6,830 bases of DNA, from the NCBI GenBank assembly GCA_943326025.2, contig CALPRR020000138.1, positions 1-6,830 on the forward strand, read 5' to 3'. This DNA is from Candidatus Kuenenia stuttgartensis. GTDB taxonomy: Bacteria; Bacteroidota; Bacteroidia; Flavobacteriales_D; Crocinitomicaceae. The notes beneath the pieces were generated by a model. That model saw only the letters and a program-made list of their open reading frames with translations, did no database searches and was not told the DNA's origin. Position 1 is the first letter of the stretch. Each line of letters begins with the position of its first letter. This document shows positions 1 through 6,515 of this stretch, in pieces. A program made the position numbers and the translations under genes.

Positions 1-36
1 ACCTGTCAACTTATTTTAGGACAAGTCATATTTTAT

Positions 37-2130
37 TTAATAATTAAGTAAATTTTCTAATGCTAGTTTAACTTTATCAGCATTTGGTAGAAGGGTTGCC
101 TCTAAAATAGAATTCAAAGGAATCGCTGGAGTATCCATTGAACCCAAGATCATTACTGGTGCATCTAACGCTCTGAAATTATCTCTTTGAATTCTTCCTG
201 CTAAACCTAATGTAAATGTTGCTTCTTCAGATTCTTCTGTTACCAACAATACTTTTCCATGTTTTTGAGCAACTTCATTTATTTTTTCAGTATCAATTGG
301 ATTTAAGGTTCTTAAATCTATAATCTCAACTTTATCTTTAAATTCCGCGCAAGCTTCTAATGTCCAATATACACCTCTTCCGTATGTGATCACCACACAA
401 GAACTTCCATTTTGAATGTTTTCAGAAGTTGATTCTTGAACAACTCTCGCTTTCCCAAATGGAATAATATATTCATCATCTGGCTCTATTGACATAGCTC
501 CTTCTGTTCCAGGAATTTTTGACCAATACAACCCTTTATGTTCCAACATCACAACTGGATTAGGATCATAAAACGCTGACTTCATTAAACCTTTTAAATC
601 TGCACCTGTTGAAGGGTAAGCAACTTTAATCCCTCGAATATTTGTTAAAACTGATTCAACACTTGATGAGTGATAAGGACCACCTGAACCATATGCTCCA
701 ATTGGAACACGAACGATACAACTTACCGGCCATTTACCATTTGATAAGTAATTCGAACGACTCACTTCAGTAAATAACTGATTCAAACCTGGCCAAATAT
801 AATCAGCAAATTGAACTTCTACGATTGGTTTTAATCCAACCGCTGACATTCCAACTGTACTACCTATAATAAAAGCCTCTTGAATAGGTGTATTGAAAAC
901 TCTATCATCTCCAAATGTTTGAGCTAAAGTTGCCGCTTCTCTAAATACACCACCTAAACGCCCACCAACATCTTGTCCGTATAATAAAGCTTCGGGATGT
1001 TTAGACATCAACTCTCTAACAGCAAACAAAGCACTATCAACCATTACTGTTTTTTTCTTTCCTGCTGGTTCTCTTTCTCCTTTTTCTTCAGTAATTGGAG
1101 TTGGTGCGAAAATATGATTTAATACTGATTCTGGAGTTGGATCTTCTGCGTTATACGCATCATCAAACGCTTTATCAATTTGATTTTTGATTTCAACTTC
1201 TGTATTCACAATATCAGCTTCATCAACTCCTACCTCTCTCGCTAAATCTTTTAATTTAGGATATGGATCTCTAGTTGCAGCATCTTCTAAATCATCTCTG
1301 TACCATTCTTTACGAACACCAGAAGTATGATGTCCTAACAAAGGAACTTTTGCATGAATTATAAAAGGCCTTCTTTCTTTTCTTACGATTTCAAAAACTT
1401 CTTGAACTGTAGCATATGAAAGCGCAAAATCACTTCCATCAATTGTTCTTACTTCGATTCCATTAAATCCTCTAGCATATTCCGTCATGTCCTGAGCTCT
1501 AGTCTCAGCTGCATTAGCTGAAATATCCCAGCCATTATCTTGAACTAAATAAACAATTGGAAATTGTTTTAAGGCTGCCATTTGTAATGCTTCTGAAACT
1601 TCACCTTCAGTACAAGAAGCATCACCTAATGAGCAAACAACAACAGGATTCTCTCCATTATAATCAACTGCTAATCCTGTTTTTTCTTTGTATTGAATTC
1701 CCATTGCAATTCCAGTTGTTGGTATTGCTTGCATTCCAGTTGCTGAAGATTGGTGAGGAATTTTTGGCATATCTTCACGATCCAAAGAAGGATGTGAATA
1801 GTATGTTCTACCTCCAGAAAATGGGTCATCTTTTTTAGCAAAAACTTGTAACATTAATTCATAAGGTTTCATTCCAATACCTAATAAAATGCTGTCATCT
1901 CTGTAATAAGGAGAAACCCAATCTTGATGTTTTAATTGTAAACCAACTGCTAATTGGATCGCTTCATGACCTCTAGACGTGGCATGAACATACTTTGCAG
2001 AAATTTCTTTATGTGCTTCATATTTTTCAGCCATTGTTTTGGCTGTACACATTAATTCAAAAGCTTTAAAGATCGTTTCTTTAGAAACTATTTCTGTTTG
2101 TTTTTCCGATTTAATTATAGTTGTACTCAT
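37..2130 (-). CDS. Fused alpha/beta E1 subunit of a 2-oxoacid dehydrogenase complex (probably branched-chain)
   Basis: This is the thiamine diphosphate (TPP)-dependent E1 component. It decarboxylates a 2-oxoacid and passes the acyl group to the lipoyl arm of E2, in the cytoplasm. The 697-residue protein joins both E1 subunits. The alpha-like half (about 15-335) has the YYRDD segment (75-79) and the TPP/Mg motif G169-D170-A171 running to N199-G200. The loop G266-HHTSG matches the position of the loop phosphorylated in mitochondrial BCKDH. A charged linker at about 340-362 leads to the beta-like half (363-697), with TPIQEAF (414-420; E418 is the expected TPP-activating Glu) and GPYHSS (484-489; H487 the expected active-site His). 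Both active-site sets are intact, so it should work without a separate partner. E2 and E3 are not in the window. The ATG at 2130 is the first start and has no Shine-Dalgarno. The E1 family call is firm. The branched-chain substrate is inferred from similarity to BCKDH-type subunits, and pyruvate or acetoin remain possible. Confidence 0.95.
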   Translation of the reverse strand: MSTTIIKSEKQTEIVSKETIFKAFELMCTAKTMAEKYEAHKEISAKYVHATSRGHEAIQLAVGLQLKHQDWVSPYYRDDSILLGIGMKPYELMLQVFAKKDDPFSGGRTYYSHPSLDREDMPKIPHQSSATGMQAIPTTGIAMGIQYKEKTGLAVDYNGENPVVVCSLGDASCTEGEVSEALQMAALKQFPIVYLVQDNGWDISANAAETRAQDMTEYARGFNGIEVRTIDGSDFALSYATVQEVFEIVRKERRPFIIHAKVPLLGHHTSGVRKEWYRDDLEDAATRDPYPKLKDLAREVGVDEADIVNTEVEIKNQIDKAFDDAYNAEDPTPESVLNHIFAPTPITEEKGEREPAGKKKTVMVDSALFAVRELMSKHPEALLYGQDVGGRLGGVFREAATLAQTFGDDRVFNTPIQEAFIIGSTVGMSAVGLKPIVEVQFADYIWPGLNQLFTEVSRSNYLSNGKWPVSCIVRVPIGAYGSGGPYHSSSVESVLTNIRGIKVAYPSTGADLKGLMKSAFYDPNPVVMLEHKGLYWSKIPGTEGAMSIEPDDEYIIPFGKARVVQESTSENIQNGSSCVVITYGRGVYWTLEACAEFKDKVEIIDLRTLNPIDTEKINEVAQKHGKVLLVTEESEEATFTLGLAGRIQRDNFRALDAPVMILGSMDTPAIPLNSILEATLLPNADKVKLALENLLNY

Positions 2131-2162
2131 TTACTCAAGTAAGTTCTATGTTTTTAAAAATG

Positions 2163-2208
2163 TAAATATACAAAATTCAAAACTTTATAAAAACAACAAA
2201 AACAACAA
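2163..2208 (-). promoter_or_regulatory. Possible Bacteroidota-type promoter of the E1 gene
   Basis: The minus strand upstream of the E1 start has two imperfect -7 elements of the TAnnTTTG type. TATATTTA lies at 2170-2163, with the nearest usable TTG (2196-2194) 23 bp upstream. AAGTTTTG lies at 2185-2178, with a TTG (2208-2206) 20 bp upstream. Neither pair is perfect, so the exact promoter is uncertain. The gene needs its own promoter because a terminator closes the Fic gene upstream. The expected leader is 25-45 nt and A/T-rich. Confidence 0.3.
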
Positions 2209-2211
2209 AAA
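2189..2211. repeat. Short tandem repeat, 9-bp unit AAAAACAAC
   Basis: AAAAACAAC occurs twice in tandem (2189-2197 and 2198-2206), followed by a partial third unit AAAAA (2207-2211). It lies in the leader/promoter region of the E1 gene, and on the minus strand each unit supplies TTG trinucleotides that could serve as -33 elements. It may simply be low-complexity intergenic DNA. Confidence 0.6.
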
Positions 2212-2267
2212 GATTAACTATATGATTATCAATTAAAAAAGATTTAAATGCGAATATTTTCATTAAA

Positions 2268-2492
2268 ATGTCCTATGGGTTTTATTTAATTCTTGAAATA
2301 ATACAACAAAATTATTCTAGATTTCCTTTTCTGTTTGAAAAAAAACGAAATACACTTTATTACAGAAGCATAAAATTTGTAGTTGAAAACATTGATAACT
2401 TGAGAAAAGATTACACCAACAATTCGACTTCAAATGAATTTTCATTCAATGGAGAGTCGGAAAATGTAGATATACTTTCTTGGTTCAATTGA
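2268..2492 (+). CDS. Small hypothetical protein, 74 aa, convergent with the Fic gene
   Basis: I do not recognise this protein. It is the only plus-strand ORF not lying over a minus-strand gene, and it fills most of the 408-bp gap between the E1 and Fic genes. The N-terminal part is aromatic and basic (FPFLFEKKRN, then LYYRSIKF). The C-terminal third is Asn/Ser-rich and acidic and ends in DILSWFN. There is no signal peptide or clear membrane segment. In favour of it being a gene: the TGA stop lies 6 nt before a strong hairpin with a T-tract on the plus strand, and codon use is natural for an AT-rich genome. Against: no Shine-Dalgarno (normal here), no good promoter, and a length that can arise by chance. 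An in-frame TGA at 2223 rules out a longer 5' extension. A second ATG at 2248 in another frame opens only a 13-codon ORF. It could be a real small gene, a decayed remnant or a chance ORF. Confidence 0.4.
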   Translation: MSYGFYLILEIIQQNYSRFPFLFEKKRNTLYYRSIKFVVENIDNLRKDYTNNSTSNEFSFNGESENVDILSWFN

Positions 2493-2498
2493 TATTAA

Positions 2499-2540
2499 AA
2501 AGGTGCCTTCGACTTCTCTTAAGCACCTTTGTTTTTTTTT
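2499..2540. terminator. Bidirectional rho-independent terminator between the small ORF and the Fic gene
   Basis: AAAGGTGC (2499-2506) pairs perfectly with GCACCTTT (2523-2530) around a 16-nt loop. On the plus strand a G and then nine T follow (2531-2540). On the minus strand the stem is followed by TTTTTAATA, preceded by the matching A-tract. It can therefore end both the minus-strand Fic transcript, whose stop codon overlaps the T-tract, and any plus-strand transcript of the small ORF. Confidence 0.85.
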
Positions 2541-3585
2541 ATGATAGAATCTTCAAGTAACGATTCAAACAGTCGATTTCAACATCAGCAATAAAATTCA
2601 GAAAAGTATCCTTCTCTTTTTCTGTTTGAACTAATTCTAAAGCATTATAATAATTCATTCTTGCATCATAATCTCCTTTAATATTAGCGATAACAAAACC
2701 ATGCTTCAACAATATTAAATTCATAATCAATCGAGAAGTTCTTCCGTTTCCATCAACAAATGGATGAATTGTAACCAATCGCTCATGCATCTCTGCTGCT
2801 AAAACAACTGGATGTAATTTATTTCGATTTATTTGATACCATTCAAAATATTCCTCCATTTTTTTCGGAACTAAAAAAGGTTGAGGTGGCATGTGAGCAC
2901 TTCCTTTTATCATGACTTGAATATTTCTATATTTTCCAGCATATTCAGGCATGATCCCTCGAAGTATCATATTGTGAATCACTAACAATTCTCTTTCATT
3001 AATCGAAACTTTTCGTTGAACCAAATCTTTTACGTATTCAATCGCTTCTTGATGATTGATAGCTTCCAAATGTTCACGCATACTTTTTCCAGAAACTGTC
3101 AAACCTTCGTTGATGACTAAATCTGTCTCTTTTAAGGTTAATGTATTTCCTTCTATCCGATTACTTTCAAAAGTATATTCTAACTCCAACGCTTGAGCAA
3201 TTCGATAACTATCAAATTCTCGAAGTTTATCTAATTTTGATTTCAATGAATCAATTAAATCTAACTTTTCCTGTAATGAGCTTGAAATGAAAAACTGTTC
3301 TGCAGAATCGTATTTCGCTATTTCCTCTTGAACTAAGGTTAAAGCTTGAGAAGCAAATTCCTCATCTTGAATTTCATAAAGAATCTTTTCTTTAATCCAA
3401 AGTGGTAAAATCTCTTCTAAAGGGATCTCTAAAAAATGAGCAAGTTGTTTGACTTGATCTCTAGTTGGTTTTCGAGCTCCACTTTCAAATTTACTCACCA
3501 ATGCTTGATCTATCGCAAGCAATTGAGCCAACTCTCTTGTCTTGTAACCTTTATTTATTCTCGCATTTTTGATCAGTGTTTTCAT
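2539..3585 (-). CDS. XRE-type HTH / Fic domain fusion protein (putative AMPylase and regulator)
   Basis: Fic enzymes usually transfer AMP from ATP to a hydroxyl side chain of a target protein. This 348-residue protein starts with an XRE helix-turn-helix (about 3-60; recognition region near QALVSKFESGARKPT). A helical linker follows (61-130), then a Fic domain. The catalytic motif HPFVDGNGRTSR (H274-R285) matches HPFxxGNGRxxR in full, with catalytic H274 and phosphate-binding N280 and R285. The inhibitory motif [ST]xxxE[GN] is present as S141-NRI-E145-G146, N-terminal to the Fic core, as in class II Fic proteins: E145 is expected to block productive ATP binding in cis. GSAHMPPQPF (228-237) fits the target-docking flap. 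Start: the first ATG, 13-16 nt from the predicted transcription start and directly before the HTH. The gene has its own promoter and a terminator, so it is probably monocistronic. No separate small antitoxin gene precedes it, in line with cis inhibition. Fold and motifs are clear; the target and the DNA site are inference. Confidence 0.93.
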   Translation of the reverse strand: MKTLIKNARINKGYKTRELAQLLAIDQALVSKFESGARKPTRDQVKQLAHFLEIPLEEILPLWIKEKILYEIQDEEFASQALTLVQEEIAKYDSAEQFFISSSLQEKLDLIDSLKSKLDKLREFDSYRIAQALELEYTFESNRIEGNTLTLKETDLVINEGLTVSGKSMREHLEAINHQEAIEYVKDLVQRKVSINERELLVIHNMILRGIMPEYAGKYRNIQVMIKGSAHMPPQPFLVPKKMEEYFEWYQINRNKLHPVVLAAEMHERLVTIHPFVDGNGRTSRLIMNLILLKHGFVIANIKGDYDARMNYYNALELVQTEKEKDTFLNFIADVEIDCLNRYLKILS

Positions 3586-3617
3586 TTGTCAAATTATTTC
3601 ATGACAAATTTAGTCAT
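3584..3617. promoter_or_regulatory. Candidate operator: three alternating GTCA half-sites over the XRE-Fic promoter and start
   Basis: ATTTGTCA (3584-3591) and TGACAAAT (3602-3609) form a perfect 8-bp inverted repeat with a 10-nt spacer. A second inverted repeat, ATGAC (3601-3605) and GTCAT (3613-3617), shares the middle half-site. The three half-sites cover the -7 element, the transcription start and the first bases of the ATG, so a bound protein would block transcription. The encoded XRE domain is the obvious candidate, by analogy with other autoregulated XRE proteins. The repeats are seen; the binding is inferred. Confidence 0.5.
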
Positions 3618-3634
3618 AATTTAGATTATTTCAA
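3605..3634 (-). promoter_or_regulatory. Consensus Bacteroidota promoter of the XRE-Fic gene
   Basis: On the minus strand, TTG (3634-3632) and TAAATTTG (3612-3605) are separated by exactly 19 bp. This matches the flavobacterial consensus TTG-N19-TAnnTTTG at every defined base. Transcription would start near 3598-3601, giving a leader of only 13-16 nt before the ATG at 3585. The promoter lies wholly in the 64-bp gap after the YceH stop, so the Fic gene can be expressed separately from the genes upstream. Confidence 0.8.
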
Positions 3635-3649
3635 AACACTTTTCAACTT

Positions 3650-4288
3650 TTAAACCCCTAATTCTTTCAATAAATTTGCGAAAGCTTCTTTCAATTCAGC
3701 CAATTCAGATTCTACAGAAGCCAAACGTTCTTCTAAATTAGATTTAGAAACTGCTTTTTCTTCACTTTCATCAGAAAAATTATCGCCAAATAAATGACAA
3801 TATCTTGCTTCTTTTTGACCTGGTTTCTTTGGTAATAATTTGATGAATGGTGTTTCTGAATTCATTAAACCATCAATCGTAGAAATCACTTCATCCAATG
3901 AATCAAAATCATGTAAACGACCTGAATTGGAATTAATTTCTCCAGGTGTTAATGGTCCTCGAAGAAGTAATAAACAAATAACTGAAGTCTCTGCAGGATC
4001 TAAAGGAAAAGTAACAGCAATACTATGTCTATATTTAATTGCTCTACTACCGCCCCCGATGACATTCGCTGCTAAATGTTTCTTTTTTAGTGAATCTATC
4101 GCCGAAACAACTGTTTCTTCATCAAAATCAACCACCGGATTTCTAGATGATTTTTGATTACATGCTGTAACAATTCCATTCAACGTCATCGGATAATAAT
4201 CCGGAGTTGTTTTACTTTTCTCTATTAAAGCACCTAAAACTCGTTGCTCTTCTAAAGTTAATTGAGGTAATATATTTTCAGTTTCCAT
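3650..4288 (-). CDS. yceH: YceH family protein (UPF0502, DUF480)
   Basis: This 212-residue cytoplasmic protein resembles Escherichia coli YceH along its length, and the size is normal for the family. The first winged-helix-like domain (about 9-90) holds the family signature: LTLEEQRVLGALIEK, TTPDYYP, then NGIVTACNQKSSRNPV (37-52). The second (about 96-165) holds LLLLRGPLTPGE (106-117), then KPGQKEARYCHLF (155-167). The tail, about 184-212, is a short coiled coil (LEERLASVESELAELKEAF), probably for oligomerisation. The biochemical role is not well established. Two winged-helix folds suggest nucleic-acid or protein binding, but that is inference. The ATG at 4288 is preceded by an A-rich leader without a Shine-Dalgarno and places the family signature at the usual distance from the N-terminus. 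It starts 89 bp after the S9 peptidase stop, with no strong promoter or terminator between them, so read-through from the peptidase is possible. Confidence 0.93.
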   Translation of the reverse strand: METENILPQLTLEEQRVLGALIEKSKTTPDYYPMTLNGIVTACNQKSSRNPVVDFDEETVVSAIDSLKKKHLAANVIGGGSRAIKYRHSIAVTFPLDPAETSVICLLLLRGPLTPGEINSNSGRLHDFDSLDEVISTIDGLMNSETPFIKLLPKKPGQKEARYCHLFGDNFSDESEEKAVSKSNLEERLASVESELAELKEAFANLLKELGV

Positions 4289-4296
4289 TTTAATTT

Positions 4297-4341
4297 AGAC
4301 TTAAAGATTCAAGACTACATGAATCAAGACTTAATTTCACT
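4297..4341. repeat. Degenerate 15-bp-period AGACT repeat in the peptidase-YceH spacer
   Basis: AGACT recurs at exactly 15-bp intervals (4297, 4312, 4327). The first two units also share A.TCA at their ends, and units 1 and 3 share AGACTTAA. Further GACT words follow at 4347 and 4354. Within the array, GATTC (4306-4310) and GAATC (4321-4325) form a small inverted repeat with a 10-nt spacer. No T-tract makes it a convincing terminator. It lies 0-45 bp upstream of the YceH leader, so a regulatory or low-complexity origin are both possible. Confidence 0.5.
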
Positions 4342-4377
4342 CTAATGACTATTGACTTTTTCCTAATGATTTAATAT

Positions 4378-6513
4378 TTACTTATTATTCTCAATCACAT
4401 AATTCAACACCTTCGTCATTAAGTGAACTCTATCTTTTCCTCCGACATTGTGTTTATGCATTGGATAAGGAAAGAAGTCCATCTGAACACCAGCTTCTAC
4501 GAATTTTTTAACCATCGCAAAATTATGTTGCATCACAACCACATCATCAACAGTTCCATGAATCAATAATAAATCTCCTTTTAAATTTTTAGCATAGTTC
4601 AACAAAGATGCTTCTTCATATCCTTTTGGATTTTCTTCTGGTTTGTCCATGTATCTTTCCCCATACATCACTTCATACCATTTCCAATCGATTACCGGTC
4701 CACCTGCTACACCTACTTTAAATACATCCGGTTGACGTAACATTAAAGACGTTGTCATAAAACCACCGAATGACCAACCATGAACCGCTAATCTATCACC
4801 ATCAACATAAGGTAAAGATTTTAAATACTTTACCCCTTCCAATTGATCTTGCATCTCGACATTTCCTAATTGACGGTGAATTCCACTTTCAAAAGCAAAT
4901 CCTCTTTCTCCTGAACCTCTATTATCAACTGTATACACAAGATAACCTTGTTCAGCCATCCAATACATCCAAAGATTAGCACCATCTAACCAAGAATTTG
5001 TAATCATTTGCGCATGAGGTCCCCCGTAAACATAAACTAAAACTGGGTATTTTTTTGAAGGATCAAAATTACTAGGCTTAATTAAACGCGTATACAGAAT
5101 TGTTCCATCAGTGCTTTTAATTGTACTTATTTCAGCAGTTCCTAATTTATAATCTGCCAATTTATTATTTGATTGTAGCAACATAATAGTTGATTTACCA
5201 TTCATCGAAACCAACGAAGAAAATGCAGGAGTTGTATGGTTTGAATATTCATCAAAAAGCCACTTTTCATCAGGACTTATTGAAATAGTATGTACACCTT
5301 CCGTTTTTGTCAATAATCGTTGAACACCTTTCAAATTGACAGAATAAAACATTGTATTTAATGGAGAATCACCTGTAGCTGAAAATATTATTTCAGAACC
5401 TTTATTGATAGAAGTTAAGATATCTTTAACGACAAAATCATTAGCTGTCAATTTCTTAATCAACGTTCCTTCAATATCATAATAATACAAATTATTAAAT
5501 CCATCTCGTTCACTAATCCAAACAAAAGAATTTTTATCATTTGAAGGAAAGAAAGCAGGATGTTCAGGTTCAATCCATTTATCATTTGCTTCTTCAAATA
5601 ATGTTTTCACAAAGGCTCCTGAAATAGCATCATACTTGTTTAACCACATGTGATTTTGTTCACGATTTACTTCTGCAATTAAAATAAATTTCTCATCAGG
5701 TGTCCACGAAACATTTGTCAAATAATCATCTGATTTTCCTTTAGGTGTGATAAAAACCGTTTTTCCATTTGAAATTGAATAAATTCCAATTCTAGGTTTT
5801 TCAGATTTTTGACCAGCCATCGGATATTTGGTTGGCATTAAAGACCCTGGAGTTGAAGTAATATCAACTAAAGGATATTCAGCTACTTCTGTCTCATCTT
5901 TTTGCGCAAAGGCAATTAAACTATTTTTAGGCGAAACAAAAATACCACCATGAATTCCGAATTCACTTCTAGCATACGTTTGACCAGAAACGATATTTTT
6001 ATCTGTATTCGAAGTAATTGCAATACGTTCGCCTTTCGAATTTTTATAAATCAAATTGTTTTCTAAAGTATAAACTACACTTTCATCTAATTTATTAAAA
6101 TTGACATCCGCAGCATTTTCATCTATTGAATAGATTTTTTGTCCTTTTTTTGCTTTTACATCATATCTGTAAAAATTTACGCCATCATTGATATAGAAAG
6201 TGTTTTTGTCTTTCCATTCTAAACCATAAAAACTATACAACTTTGAATTTAAGGCAGTATTTAAATCATTTAAATTGACCAAATCAACAGCATTTCTATT
6301 TGAAACTGAAGCTGTTTTTAAAATCCAAGTTTTTTCTGCTCTTTCCATATAGGTATATGAATCCGAACCTGGAATCCATTGAAACATTCTCAATTTATCA
6401 GCACCAAATAATCTGTTTTGTTCTAATACAGATTGTTCAATTGTCAATTCTTTTTTTTGTGAGAAAACAGGTAAAGTAAACGACATTAACCCTATAAAAA
6501 ACCACCTCTTCAT
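4378..6513 (-). CDS. Secreted S9 family prolyl oligopeptidase (DPP IV-like)
   Basis: This is a serine exopeptidase of the S9B/DPP IV type, expected to cleave dipeptides from the N-termini of peptides in the periplasm or outside the cell. Residues 1-18 form a signal peptide (KR, then a hydrophobic run to VFS) with likely cleavage before Q19. Residues about 40-455 are the beta-propeller; 460-711 are the alpha/beta hydrolase. Catalytic elements: GWSFGG (579-584, nucleophile S581), GTVDD (653-657, D657 the likely acid) and HKHNV (686-690, H688 the likely base). YGGPH (496-500) matches the DPP IV oxyanion segment, with Y496. At 711 residues the length is normal. I do not see the double-Glu motif of classical DPP IV; R182-S-E184-FGI sits where related Bacteroidota enzymes carry REFGI and may supply the amino-terminus anchor. 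The ATG lies 2 nt after the DUF2461 stop, which argues for an operon and translational coupling. The peptidase class is sure; strict Xaa-Pro specificity is not. Confidence 0.95.
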   Translation of the reverse strand: MKRWFFIGLMSFTLPVFSQKKELTIEQSVLEQNRLFGADKLRMFQWIPGSDSYTYMERAEKTWILKTASVSNRNAVDLVNLNDLNTALNSKLYSFYGLEWKDKNTFYINDGVNFYRYDVKAKKGQKIYSIDENAADVNFNKLDESVVYTLENNLIYKNSKGERIAITSNTDKNIVSGQTYARSEFGIHGGIFVSPKNSLIAFAQKDETEVAEYPLVDITSTPGSLMPTKYPMAGQKSEKPRIGIYSISNGKTVFITPKGKSDDYLTNVSWTPDEKFILIAEVNREQNHMWLNKYDAISGAFVKTLFEEANDKWIEPEHPAFFPSNDKNSFVWISERDGFNNLYYYDIEGTLIKKLTANDFVVKDILTSINKGSEIIFSATGDSPLNTMFYSVNLKGVQRLLTKTEGVHTISISPDEKWLFDEYSNHTTPAFSSLVSMNGKSTIMLLQSNNKLADYKLGTAEISTIKSTDGTILYTRLIKPSNFDPSKKYPVLVYVYGGPHAQMITNSWLDGANLWMYWMAEQGYLVYTVDNRGSGERGFAFESGIHRQLGNVEMQDQLEGVKYLKSLPYVDGDRLAVHGWSFGGFMTTSLMLRQPDVFKVGVAGGPVIDWKWYEVMYGERYMDKPEENPKGYEEASLLNYAKNLKGDLLLIHGTVDDVVVMQHNFAMVKKFVEAGVQMDFFPYPMHKHNVGGKDRVHLMTKVLNYVIENNK

Positions 6514-6515
6514 TC

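Noticed and set aside
3..25. Possible hairpin downstream of the E1 stop (TGTC ... GACA)
   Set aside because: Only four base pairs match, with a 12-nt loop and no following T-tract on the minus strand. This is too weak to call a terminator.
1557..1838. Plus-strand ORF of 93 codons inside the E1 gene
   Set aside because: It is antisense to the conserved TPP-binding part of the E1 alpha half. Its product is a Leu/Phe/Gln-rich sequence with no family resemblance, so it is a shadow ORF.
2039..2236. Plus-strand ORF of 65 codons across the E1 5' end and its leader
   Set aside because: Its first half is antisense to the E1 N-terminus and its second half is Asn/Lys low-complexity sequence from the A-rich intergenic DNA.
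3436..3624. Plus-strand ORF of 62 codons overlapping the start of the XRE-Fic gene
   Set aside because: It is antisense to the conserved HTH domain and to the Fic promoter. A divergent small gene here would have to overlap both.
3840..4157. Plus-strand ORF of 105 codons opposite the YceH gene
   Set aside because: The opposite strand encodes well-conserved YceH signatures across the same bases. The plus-strand product shows no recognisable motif and has no promoter.
4310..4317. TAGTCTTG on the minus strand as a -7 box for YceH
   Set aside because: It has one mismatch to TAnnTTTG and no TTG at 17-23 bp upstream, so the promoter is not supported.
4306..4325. GATTC/GAATC inverted repeat as a terminator of the peptidase gene
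   Set aside because: The stem is five A/T-rich base pairs followed on the minus strand by only three T. It is listed as part of the repeat region instead.
4770..4979. Plus-strand ORF of 69 codons inside the S9 peptidase gene
   Set aside because: It lies opposite the catalytic-domain region that includes GWSFGG, and its product is His/Leu-rich with no known match. Shadow ORF.
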